Origin: Tenacibaculum skagerrakense
Lineage (GTDB): Bacteria; Bacteroidota; Bacteroidia; Flavobacteriales; Flavobacteriaceae
Assembly (NCBI RefSeq): GCF_004345825.1
Contig: NZ_SLXM01000003.1
Coordinates: 124,001 to 188,000 of the forward strand
DNA: 64,000 bases
Reading direction: 5' to 3'
Below the pieces are notes generated by a model. It saw only the letters and a program-made list of their open reading frames with translations. It did not search any database and was not told the origin of the DNA. Shown piece after piece: positions 44,001 through 51,636 of this stretch (its first letter is position 1; each line of letters begins with the position of its first letter). The position numbers were made by a program, and so were the translations under genes.

Positions 44001-44764
44001 ACTGTAGTAGGAAAGTTATGTGTTTCTGCTTTTAATGAAATTACAGATTCAAATTCTTTAGTCTCATAAAAATCTGGTTTATCAGCAGATTTTGGAGCAA
44101 ACTGCTCAACTTTAGGTCCTTTTATAAACGCTACATTATCTTTATAAGCAGAAACAATATCATTAGGGTTTTGCTTAGACGTTTCTTTAATCATTTTGAA
44201 TAGGGAAGTAGGTTGCTCTTCACCATCAATGACAAAAGTTCCGTTAAATATTTTATGACGACAGTGTTCTGAGTTTACTTGAGAAAATCCAAAAACTTCA
44301 GAATCAGTTAATTTTCTTCCTATTCTTTCAGAAACTTCATTTAAATAATCAATTTCTTCATCACTTAAAGCCAATCCTTCTTGTTCATTGTAAGACTTAA
44401 TATCTTCAATTTCTAAAATTGGTTCCGGAGTAATATTAATGGTAAAAACTTCTTGGTCAAGCCCGTTGAATTTTTGAGAAATCATTGGGTCAAAATCTGT
44501 AAAATCATCGTTTACAGCTTCAAACTCTTCAATTCTTAAGATTCCTTCAATTCCCATGTTTTGCGTAATCTCCACAGCGTTAGTACTCCAAGGAGTAATC
44601 ATAGCTGCTCTTGGCCCAACAAAAAAGGCGTCAATAGACGCCATATCAAGTTTAGGTTTATTCGCAAATAACCAAGTAAGTTTTGAAATATCTTCTGTTG
44701 TTAATTCTTTTGATGTTTGAACAGCAAAAACTTTACTGTTTGTGTTTCCAAAGAAATGAATCAT
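41096..44764 (-). CDS. purL: Phosphoribosylformylglycinamidine synthase
   Basis: A 1222-residue large-type PurL, which makes FGAM from FGAR, glutamine and ATP in purine synthesis. The N-terminal FGAR-binding part is followed by two AIRS-like ATPase halves, with [40 protein letters not shown] and [11 protein letters not shown]. The C-terminal glutamine amidotransferase domain has the catalytic Cys in [13 protein letters not shown] and the closing [16 protein letters not shown]. It is a single-gene unit ending at the 41041 hairpin. Confidence 0.97.
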   Translation of the reverse strand: [1222 protein letters not shown]

Positions 44765-44828
44765 TATATGTTATTTAGGTTGTGTTGTTAAAAGCTACAA
44801 ATTTACTTTTTTAAGTTGAATTAAGAAC

Positions 44829-44857
44829 GTAAAAAAAGCAGCAAAATTTGCTGCTTT
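44829..44857 (-). terminator. Intrinsic terminator of the endonuclease gene
   Basis: A stem around AAAGCAGC/GCTGCTTT with a short AT loop, followed on the minus strand by seven T. Confidence 0.82.
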
Positions 44858-44863
44858 ATATTT

Positions 44864-47002
44864 CTAATTAACTAGTATTTTTTTTGTGATATTTCCGAGG
44901 TTACTCTTCATTTTAATAAAGTAAGTTCCGGTACTTAAACTCTTGACTTTTAGTCCTTCATTAGTAATTTCTTTAGAAGTTCTATACACTTCTTTACCAT
45001 TAATGGTATAAATAACAATTTCTTCAATTAAAATAGTAGAATTGTTAGTTATATAAATAGTATTATTTGCAATAGGGTTAGGATATATGTTGATTTTTTC
45101 TAATAATTCATCAGAAACACTTGCTGTAGCAGCATCATGAATTCCAATATTATCAACAGTATCAATTGAAAATTGATCCCATTCATTAACAAGGTCAAAG
45201 TTTGTATTTGGATTAACAACTGAACTTTTTCTTCTTAATGTAACATCTTTTGCAAAATTGGCTGTTCCACCGTTAAAAACACCAATAATGTCAATTAATA
45301 CATCATTTTTAAATAAGCCAACAGGATCATTACCATTAAAATTTATTGGTTCTCCATTATTTGTACTAGTAGTATTTGGATGTACATAATCAGCTTCATC
45401 AATTAATTTTTGAATAGAGGCACTTCCGTTAATAATTACATAAACATCACCAGCAGCAATAGTTCCAGATAAATTCAATGGAGCAGACCAAGTTGCCCCT
45501 CCATTTCCATTTCTTTTGATACTGTAAACACTTAAATCTATAGGATTGGAAGTTACATTGGCTATTTCAAGTACTTTGTTATTACTTGATCCTTCAACGT
45601 ATTCCGAGAAAAATAATTCGTTAGCACTGCTTGTACCTCCATCGGTTGTGGTTGCATTAACAGCTGAACTCAAAGCAGAAGTATTATTGACTGCATCTTT
45701 TGCTAAAACTTGAACACTATATGTTGTAGAAGCACTAAGTCCAGTTGCTGTATAAGTTGTAGTGGTAGACGTACCATTAACAACATTATCAATATAAATT
45801 TCATATTCTGTAACTGCTGTATCATCAGTAGAGGCATTCCAAGTGACTACAAAAGTAGTGTCGGTTTCATTACTAATCACAATATTTGTTGGAGTAGAAG
45901 GCGCCTGAGTATCTTCTAAAGTAGTAGGTGTTATAGCATTACTTAATGGCGATTCATTATCTGCAGCATCTTTTGCTAAAACAGTTATTGAATAGGTTGT
46001 GTTAGAATTTAAATTTAGTAATGAAACACTTGTATTAGTTGTGTTACTTGTAAGATTTCCATCAACAAAAACATCATAATTTGTAACTGCAATATTATCT
46101 GTAGCAGCTGTCCAAGAAAGATCAATAGAAGACGTAGTTATATTAGAAGCTATTAAATTTGTAGGTGCTGTTGGAGCTTCTGTATCTGTATTGGAATAAA
46201 TTCCCCAAAGATCTTCAGCATCAGGACCACCCCAAATTCTAGTAGCTAATCTTGGATTGTCGATAAACGGATTTCTATTTCCTTGAGCATAAGTATTTGT
46301 TGTGTTTTCATGAAATGGATTTCGTTGTTTCTCAACATCCGAAACTGGGTCTTCTGCATTCCATTGAAGGAATAAATCAATCATATCATCTGGCGTTTGA
46401 GAAGAATCTCCAACACCAACAAATGTAGGTTTACATTGATCACCGTACCTCAAATACATATACATTACAATTCTAGCAACATCACCTTTCCATTCATCAC
46501 CTGGATACCAACCATCTGTTACTGATCCAGAATTTCCAGATCCAGTCGCAAATCTTTTATTTCCTCTTGAAGAATTTATTTGAGTATCTGAAGGTCTTAA
46601 ATTGTGTGCATCTGCATAAGGAGGTCCATTGGTTCCACCTGCATCTAAGTCAGGATTTCCTAATGAATTGGCAAATACATGCTCACGATTCCAATCGCCA
46701 TTATTTCCTCCGTTATCATTTATCCCTCTTGTTCTAGAAGTTGTTCCTGTAGCACTGTATCCATATATTAAGAGCACTTCAGAACTGTTATCCGGATTCA
46801 CATCAGTTGCTCTAGAAGCCTCCCAAATACCCGGAGTATAATCTAATGCATTTGTGTGTGTATTTATAATCTTTGTAGCTAATGCATCTTTTAAAGCAAC
46901 ACCTGTTAGATTTAAGTTTACATCGTTGTAATAAGTTTCTTGCGCAATAGCTGATGTTATAGCAACATAGCTAATGAAAATAAAAAGTAATTTTTTCATC
47001 AT
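44864..47002 (-). CDS. Secreted endonuclease I with FN3, lamin-tail and T9SS sorting domains
   Basis: 712 residues. Signal peptide (cut near AIAQ), then an endonuclease I (His-Me finger) domain with WNREHVFANS (His near 108), ADAHNLRPSDTQINSSRGN and WKGDVARIVMYMYLRYG. Two fibronectin type III modules follow (about 280-362 and 372-455), then a lamin-tail domain starting LFFSEYVEGSSNNKVLEI (about 462-600). The last ~75 residues are a T9SS type A sorting domain (INIYPNPIANNTIYI through STGTYFIKM to KKILVN). It would degrade extracellular DNA. The frame begins with two Met codons; the choice changes only one residue. A terminator follows. Confidence 0.94.
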   Translation of the reverse strand: MMKKLLFIFISYVAITSAIAQETYYNDVNLNLTGVALKDALATKIINTHTNALDYTPGIWEASRATDVNPDNSSEVLLIYGYSATGTTSRTRGINDNGGNNGDWNREHVFANSLGNPDLDAGGTNGPPYADAHNLRPSDTQINSSRGNKRFATGSGNSGSVTDGWYPGDEWKGDVARIVMYMYLRYGDQCKPTFVGVGDSSQTPDDMIDLFLQWNAEDPVSDVEKQRNPFHENTTNTYAQGNRNPFIDNPRLATRIWGGPDAEDLWGIYSNTDTEAPTAPTNLIASNITTSSIDLSWTAATDNIAVTNYDVFVDGNLTSNTTNTSVSLLNLNSNTTYSITVLAKDAADNESPLSNAITPTTLEDTQAPSTPTNIVISNETDTTFVVTWNASTDDTAVTEYEIYIDNVVNGTSTTTTYTATGLSASTTYSVQVLAKDAVNNTSALSSAVNATTTDGGTSSANELFFSEYVEGSSNNKVLEIANVTSNPIDLSVYSIKRNGNGGATWSAPLNLSGTIAAGDVYVIINGSASIQKLIDEADYVHPNTTSTNNGEPINFNGNDPVGLFKNDVLIDIIGVFNGGTANFAKDVTLRRKSSVVNPNTNFDLVNEWDQFSIDTVDNIGIHDAATASVSDELLEKINIYPNPIANNTIYITNNSTILIEEIVIYTINGKEVYRTSKEITNEGLKVKSLSTGTYFIKMKSNLGNITKKILVN

Positions 47003-47050
47003 ATAAGTATAATGATTGTATAAAAGAAATTGAGTTATGTCTTGTTAGAC

Positions 47051-47833
47051 TTAATTTTTATCAGGAATCCTGTCCCTGTCAATTTTTCCTTTTTTAATAG
47101 CTTTATACTTTTCATAGCAGTTTAAAACAGCCTCAATCATTTGTAGGTCACTTGCTTTTTTTATGAAGTATTCAGAGTAATTACAATCACCAAGTAATTT
47201 AGCCAATTGTTGCTTATCCATTTCTAGGTACTCCATCATTACTTCACGATCAAACTTACCCGCTAGCATTTTTCGTAAATCATCCTCTTTTTTAAGTTTT
47301 TGCAACTTTTTTAGTTGTTTAGGTTTCTTACCAAAGAGTCCATAAACCATATCAACAGGATTTAGAATTTTTGCAATAGGAGAGGAGATTTTTTGTGGTC
47401 GACCAACTTCATAGGTTTGAGGTAAACCATTTAGATGAATTCTTGTAAATCGATCTTTCGGAACTTGTTTTACATCAACTTCTAAAATTCCAATAAGTTT
47501 AGTAGAATTGATAATAACTTCTCTTACTTCTTCAGGTTTTTCATTTAAAGCAATAACTAATTCATTACCTTTTAATAAGTCGTTAGTAACTTTTAATTTA
47601 ATAGATTCAAATCCTAAATAGGAAACTAATACCGTATCATTTGTTTTAGCAGTTAATTCAAAAAGACCATTTTCATTAGTTATGGTTCCCTCTACAGAAT
47701 TAAGATTAAGAATATGAGCCGCACTCAATGCTTTCTTATTTGTAGAGTTGATAATTTGTCCTTTTAATGTATTTTGAGCTAAAATAGTTACGGAACAAAA
47801 GATAAATGAGATTATAAAAATACGTTTAAGCAT
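47051..47833 (-). CDS. Carboxypeptidase-like regulatory domain protein
   Basis: 260 residues from the ATG MLKRIFIISFIF; the longer frame begins with a TTG two codons upstream. A signal peptide (near TILAQ) precedes a CarboxypepD_reg-like domain (about 20-105) with LKGQIINSTNKKALSAAHILNLN and DTVLVSYLGFESIKLKV. The rest is helical and charged, with KLKKEDDLRKMLAGKFDREVMMEYLEMDKQQLAKLLGD. It is probably a periplasmic or outer-membrane-associated protein of unknown role. It lies 48 bp upstream of the endonuclease gene on the same strand. Confidence 0.8.
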   Translation of the reverse strand: MLKRIFIISFIFCSVTILAQNTLKGQIINSTNKKALSAAHILNLNSVEGTITNENGLFELTAKTNDTVLVSYLGFESIKLKVTNDLLKGNELVIALNEKPEEVREVIINSTKLIGILEVDVKQVPKDRFTRIHLNGLPQTYEVGRPQKISSPIAKILNPVDMVYGLFGKKPKQLKKLQKLKKEDDLRKMLAGKFDREVMMEYLEMDKQQLAKLLGDCNYSEYFIKKASDLQMIEAVLNCYEKYKAIKKGKIDRDRIPDKN

Positions 47834-47904
47834 ATGCAATAATACGGATATTTACTATGATTATAGTTAATAATATGCAAAAGTAATTTCAAAAAATATT
47901 CCAT

Positions 47905-48000
47905 AAAAACATAAGACCTTTCAGAAATGAAAGGCCTTATTGATCTCCTGTTGAGATCTCGAGGGAAGGAGGATAATTGTTACACTAAAAGTACAAAATA
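47905..48000 (-). ncRNA. Candidate small structured RNA
   Basis: Read on the minus strand, a one-mismatch -7 element (TTATTTTG) is followed by about 90 nt with a GAGATC...GATCTC-type stem near 47943-47959 and a terminal hairpin of 13 paired positions (ATAAGGCCTTTCA with TGAAAGGTCTTAT, one G-U pair), then GTTTTTATGG. No frame of note. Identity unknown. Confidence 0.35.
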
Positions 48001-48055
48001 AACTTGTGAATAAACAAGGTTTTTAAGGATTACTTTAAGAAAAAATAATTTTTAA

Positions 48056-48094
48056 AAATTAAAAAACCATTAATAGATTGACTATTAATGGTTT
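48056..48094 (-). terminator. Terminator downstream of tRNA-Leu
   Basis: A perfect 13-bp stem (AAACCATTAATAG with CTATTAATGGTTT), a 5-nt loop and a T-rich tail on the minus strand. Confidence 0.82.
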
Positions 48095-48114
48095 GTTGTT
48101 TTTTTGGGATTTCG

Positions 48115-48199
48115 TGCGCATAAGAAGATTCGAACTTCCACATTCATAAAGAATACTGCCCCCTCAAGGCAGCGCGTCTACCAATTCCGCCATATGCGC
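48115..48199 (-). tRNA. tRNA-Leu (anticodon GAG)
   Basis: 85 nt folding as a class II tRNA. The acceptor stem is GCGCATA paired with TATGCGC. The anticodon stem CTGCC/GGCAG closes the loop TTGAGGG, giving anticodon GAG (Leu, CUC/CUU). There is an extended variable arm, and the T arm contains GTTCGAATC. No CCA is encoded (CGA follows). It lies a few bases after the hairpin that ends tRNA-Lys. Confidence 0.93.
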
Positions 48200-48207
48200 T
48201 TAAACTA

Positions 48208-48235
48208 AAAAAGTTAAGCGATTGCTTAACTTTTT
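48208..48235 (-). terminator. Hairpin between tRNA-Lys and tRNA-Leu
   Basis: A perfect 12-bp stem (AAAAAGTTAAGC with GCTTAACTTTTT). On the minus strand its first A is also the last base of the encoded CCA of tRNA-Lys. Confidence 0.75.
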
Positions 48236-48310
48236 GGTGACCGGGCTGGGGCTCGAACCCAGGACCCTCTCCTTAAAAGGGAGATGCTCTACCAACTGAG
48301 CTACCCGGTC
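48235..48310 (-). tRNA. tRNA-Lys (anticodon TTT)
   Basis: 76 nt including an encoded CCA. The acceptor stem is GACCGGG paired with CCCGGTC. The anticodon stem TCTCC/GGAGA closes the loop CTTTTAA, giving anticodon TTT. The T arm holds GGTTCGAGCCC. A -7-like element lies upstream. Confidence 0.95.
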
Positions 48311-48333
48311 TTAAACTTTTTTCAAAGCGAGTG

Positions 48334-48341
48334 CAAATATA
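48334..48341 (-). promoter_or_regulatory. Predicted -7 element of the tRNA genes
   Basis: TATATTTG on the minus strand fits TAnnTTTG and ends 23 bases before the tRNA-Lys 5' end. Confidence 0.5.
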
Positions 48342-48408
48342 CATGGACTATTTAAATGAAAAAATCTTTTTTAATATTTTTTTACAGATATTTGCTTTAT
48401 TTCTGAAT

Positions 48409-48939
48409 ATGAGGATAGTTTTATTAGGATATATGGCCAGTGGAAAGTCAACAATTGGTAAAATTTTAGCAAAAGAACTGAAATTACCATTTATAGACTT
48501 AGATAATTACATTGAAGCAAAATTTGAAAAAACAATAAGTACTATATTTAAAGAGGAAGGTGAGATTTTTTTCAGATTGCAAGAACATGAAGCAATCAAA
48601 GAAATTTTCAAGAACACTGAGTCTTTCATTTTGTCTTTAGGAGGAGGAACTCCTTGCTATGCTAATAATATGGATTTAATAAGCACATTTGAAAATACTA
48701 TATCCATATATATTAAAGTATCTATTAATACTATATACAATAGGTTATTAATTGAAAAAGAACAAAGACCGTTAGTAGCCAAAATTGCACTAGAGGAACT
48801 TCATGAATTTATAGCGAAGCATCTTTTTGAAAGAAGTTATTTCTATGAAAAGGCAACACTTAAAATCTATTCAGATAACTACAAAGCAGAAGAAGTAGTT
48901 GATGAAATTAAAAAATCACTTATTGTAAATAAGCAATAA
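48409..48939 (+). CDS. aroK: Shikimate kinase
   Basis: 176 residues from MRIVLLGYMASGKST. The upstream part of the open frame is AT-rich, not conserved and contains a promoter-like TATTTG, so the later ATG is chosen. The P-loop is GYMASGKSTIG near residues 7-17, with FIDLDNYIE (substrate Asp), RLQEHEAIKEI, LGGGTPCY and RPLV (lid Arg). It phosphorylates shikimate in chorismate synthesis. Its 3' end overlaps the convergent phosphoribosyltransferase gene by 20 bp. The other shikimate gene in the window is aroQ. Confidence 0.92.
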   Translation: MRIVLLGYMASGKSTIGKILAKELKLPFIDLDNYIEAKFEKTISTIFKEEGEIFFRLQEHEAIKEIFKNTESFILSLGGGTPCYANNMDLISTFENTISIYIKVSINTIYNRLLIEKEQRPLVAKIALEELHEFIAKHLFERSYFYEKATLKIYSDNYKAEEVVDEIKKSLIVNKQ

Positions 48940-49423
48940 TTTCATCTTCTTTAAATTCAACTACTACATGTTCTTTAATAGATGTAGAAAGAGAAATGCC
49001 TTTAAAATCAGCTTTAACAGGGTATTTTTTGTGATTTCGATTAACTAAAACAGCTGTTTTAAATTTTTTCAAAGGAACGTCTAAAAAATGTTTAATAGCA
49101 TATATCAAAGTAGTTCCAGAATGTAGTACATCATCTACTAATATTACAGACTTATTTTTGTAAATTTCTTTTTCTATATCTGTAGTAATAGGAGTTAAAG
49201 GTTTTTTCTTGTTGATAGTAACTTTGCATAGTATAACTTTGAGATCTGAAATTTCTTTTAGTACAGAAACAATTTTTTCTGCAAGAAAATAACCGTTATC
49301 AGCGATACCTGCTATAACAATTTCTGGCTCTTTATAATTTACCTCATAAATTTGATAAGCAATTCTTCTAATCTTTTGAGAGATTTCGGTATTATTTAAT
49401 ATAATGTTGTTAGTTTCTATCAT
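48920..49423 (-). CDS. Phosphoribosyltransferase family protein, PyrR-like
   Basis: 167 residues of the type I PRTase fold. The PRPP loop reads VILVDDVLHSGTTLIYAI near 95-112, and AGIADNGYFLAEKI lies earlier. It could be a PyrR-type uracil phosphoribosyltransferase/regulator or a purine PRTase; sequence alone does not decide. It is 9 bp downstream of the S4-domain gene on the same strand. Confidence 0.85.
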   Translation of the reverse strand: MIETNNIILNNTEISQKIRRIAYQIYEVNYKEPEIVIAGIADNGYFLAEKIVSVLKEISDLKVILCKVTINKKKPLTPITTDIEKEIYKNKSVILVDDVLHSGTTLIYAIKHFLDVPLKKFKTAVLVNRNHKKYPVKADFKGISLSTSIKEHVVVEFKEDEIIAYLQ

Positions 49424-49432
49424 ACGACAAAT

Positions 49433-49813
49433 TTAATCATCTTCTTCATTAGTTTCATAATAATCTTCTATATCTCTTCGGTCTTTTTTTGTTGGTCGTC
49501 CGGTTCCTTTTTTACGATAATAGTCTTTAGCAAATTTTAATAAATCAGTTTTTTCAAACTCTTCTTTAGGAGTTAAATCTTTTCTGTATAAATCTACCAA
49601 CTTCGCACCAACACGATTTTCTGGTATGTCTAGTACTTTTATTTTGTAATTTATTTGGTTTTTACGTATTGTAATTATCTCTCCTCCAAAGACTTCTCTT
49701 GAAGGTTTAAGGTTGTTATCTTCAATCTTTACTTGCCCTTTTTTACAAGCGGTTGTAGCTATATTTCGAGTCTTAAAAAGACGAATGCACCATAAATATT
49801 TATCTATTCTCAT
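49433..49813 (-). CDS. hslR: S4-domain RNA-binding protein, HslR/Hsp15 type
   Basis: 126 residues. The S4 domain begins with MRIDKYLWCIRLFKTRNIATTACKKGQV and is followed by a basic tail with RKKGTGRPTKKDRRDIEDY. Hsp15 (HslR) binds stalled 50S subunits carrying peptidyl-tRNA. It is the upstream gene of the phosphoribosyltransferase pair and divergent from the FKBP lipoprotein. Confidence 0.88.
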   Translation of the reverse strand: MRIDKYLWCIRLFKTRNIATTACKKGQVKIEDNNLKPSREVFGGEIITIRKNQINYKIKVLDIPENRVGAKLVDLYRKDLTPKEEFEKTDLLKFAKDYYRKKGTGRPTKKDRRDIEDYYETNEEDD

Positions 49814-49889
49814 ACAAAAAGTTAATTTTTTTGCGTTTGCTTTTTACAAAGGTATAAAAATGGTAAATTGCGCGTCAAAATTACGATTA

Positions 49890-50786
49890 ATGATAAAATT
49901 TAAACATCTTTTTTTAGTAGGAATAATTTCACTTATAACCTACGCATGTGGAAGTGATGGAGTAGCAGTAGACAATTTTGATCACACTGCTCAAGCTGTG
50001 AAAGACAATGACACCTTAGTGAAGTTTTTTAAAAACCACTATTATGATGTAACTGAAAGTATTGTAAAACCTTTAGTTGATGGTGAAACAGCTCTTTTTG
50101 ATGATCCAAAACTAAACTCTCAAAGTGTAACCGAGACAATTAATGGTGATGATATCAACTATACATTGTACTCATATGTTACTCAACAAGGAACTTCTAC
50201 GAAAGGTTTTCCAACTGTAGTAGATTCTGTTTTAGTTAACTATTCTGGTAAGAGAATTCTTAATGGAGAAAACCTAAGCGAAAATGATTTTGATAGTAAT
50301 AATAACCTTTGGTTTGTATTAGGATCAGGTGTAATTAGAGGTTGGTCATACGGGGTTCCAAATGTTAAAGGAGGTGAAAACGTAACGTTACCTAATGAAC
50401 CTCTTACTTTTAGTGGAACAGGAAAAGTTTTATTATTTATTCCTTCAGGTTTGGCTTATAGAAATATAGGTAGTGGTAGTATACAAGCTAATGAGAACTT
50501 AATGTTTACTATTGAACTTTTAGATATTGTTGTAGACACTGATATAGATGGTGATGGTATTCCTGGAATATTAGAGGATTTAGACGGAGACGGTATACCT
50601 TGGAATGATGATACTGATGAAAATGGTATTGTTAATTTTTTAGATCGTGACGATGATGGTGATGGTGTTTTAACCATTAACGAAGATGCAAACAAGGATG
50701 GTGATCCAAGGAATGATTTTAGTGACCCAGAAAATCCTACATTACCAGATTATTTAAATATTAATATTAGAGTTTCAAACGAATAA
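49890..50786 (+). CDS. FKBP-type peptidyl-prolyl isomerase lipoprotein with C-terminal calcium-loop repeats
   Basis: 298 residues from MIKFKHLFLVG. The signal peptide ends in the lipobox ITYAC. The central FKBP-type domain (about 100-215) has DSVLVNYSGKRILNGE, VIRGWSYGVPNVKGGENV and IPSGLAYRNIG. After about residue 217 come DxDxDG loops (DTDIDGDGIPG, DLDGDGIPW, DRDDDGDGV), like thrombospondin type 3 calcium-binding repeats. It is probably an outer-membrane or periplasmic folding factor. The frame runs much farther upstream, but that part is antisense to the S4-domain gene, and the later ATG gives a proper lipoprotein start. A terminator follows. Confidence 0.87.
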   Translation: MIKFKHLFLVGIISLITYACGSDGVAVDNFDHTAQAVKDNDTLVKFFKNHYYDVTESIVKPLVDGETALFDDPKLNSQSVTETINGDDINYTLYSYVTQQGTSTKGFPTVVDSVLVNYSGKRILNGENLSENDFDSNNNLWFVLGSGVIRGWSYGVPNVKGGENVTLPNEPLTFSGTGKVLLFIPSGLAYRNIGSGSIQANENLMFTIELLDIVVDTDIDGDGIPGILEDLDGDGIPWNDDTDENGIVNFLDRDDDGDGVLTINEDANKDGDPRNDFSDPENPTLPDYLNINIRVSNE

Positions 50787-50808
50787 GATTTAGTTTAGAT
50801 AAAATATT

Positions 50809-50841
50809 AAAGCAACAAATTTATAATTTGTTGCTTTTTTT
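50809..50841 (+). terminator. Intrinsic terminator of the FKBP gene
   Basis: A perfect 12-bp stem (AAAGCAACAAAT with ATTTGTTGCTTT), a 5-nt loop, then a T run. Confidence 0.88.
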
Positions 50842-50917
50842 ATGACTTATTGTGAAGTTAACTAATCAATAATTCAAGAATATTATATAATATTAATTAT
50901 GTTCTTTTAATTATGCC

Positions 50918-50967
50918 TTATAAAAATAGAGCGTGTGTTTATTCAAACACACGCTCTATTTTTATAA
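50918..50967. terminator. Unusually long perfect inverted repeat, probable terminator
   Basis: A 23-bp stem with no mismatch around AATAGAGCGTGTGTTT and a 4-nt ATTC loop, with A/T ends. It lies just downstream of the minus-strand beta-barrel gene and could terminate that transcript; from the plus side the FKBP terminator already precedes it. Confidence 0.75.
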
Positions 50968-50979
50968 ATAAATTGTATT

Positions 50980-51591
50980 TTAAAATCTATATGATAAACC
51001 AAATATAATTTGATTTACTCTAGTGTCGAATCTTTGTGCTCCAGTTGCGCTAGATATAAAATTAGACTCTACATCAGAGAAAGCTCTTTCCCAGCGAGCA
51101 TCTATACCAAACTTACCAAGTTCAATTCCACCTCCTAATTGTAAACCAACTGTAAAACCATCAGCTTTAAGTTCAGTAACAGCATCAAAATCTAAATCAC
51201 CATCAAGTAAATATTGAAAAGAAGGTCCAATATGAACATAAGCAATTTTTAAAAATTTCTTTCCTAATAATACAGGAATATCTAATTTTTGAAAATCATA
51301 ACCGACTTTTTGAGTAGTACCGTTTGTTATGTAATTTACTTCACTCTTTAATGAAGTATATACTAACTCTGGTCTAATATACCAACCAACCATGGGTAAT
51401 TTAAAACGTAACCAAATACCGGCATGATAACCAGCTTTTCCTTCAGCATTTCCTTCAATAATGTTATTAGCTGAATCAATAAACGAGTCAGAATTGTAGT
51501 TAATTCCTCCTTTGATACCAAAATGAATTTGTGCATCAGCAAATTGAGAAGAAGCAACAAATAAGCATAATACTAAAATTAGTTTTTTCAT
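50980..51591 (-). CDS. Outer-membrane beta-barrel protein (porin family)
   Basis: 203 residues. The signal peptide MKKLILVLCLFVASSQFADAQ precedes IHFGIKGGINYNSDSF, the usual start of flavobacterial porin-like barrels. Alternating strands continue to NQIIFGLSYRF, with a C-terminal aromatic residue. Function unknown. It lies about 45 bp downstream of the transketolase-subunit gene. Confidence 0.87.
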   Translation of the reverse strand: MKKLILVLCLFVASSQFADAQIHFGIKGGINYNSDSFIDSANNIIEGNAEGKAGYHAGIWLRFKLPMVGWYIRPELVYTSLKSEVNYITNGTTQKVGYDFQKLDIPVLLGKKFLKIAYVHIGPSFQYLLDGDLDFDAVTELKADGFTVGLQLGGGIELGKFGIDARWERAFSDVESNFISSATGAQRFDTRVNQIIFGLSYRF

Positions 51592-51636
51592 AATCTTATA
51601 ATTTGAGTGTTTGTATTAAACGTTTTTAAAGAATTA

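Noticed and set aside
49713..49889. Upstream extension of the FKBP lipoprotein frame
   Set aside because: It is antisense to the S4-domain gene and would bury the lipoprotein signal peptide, which must be N-terminal.
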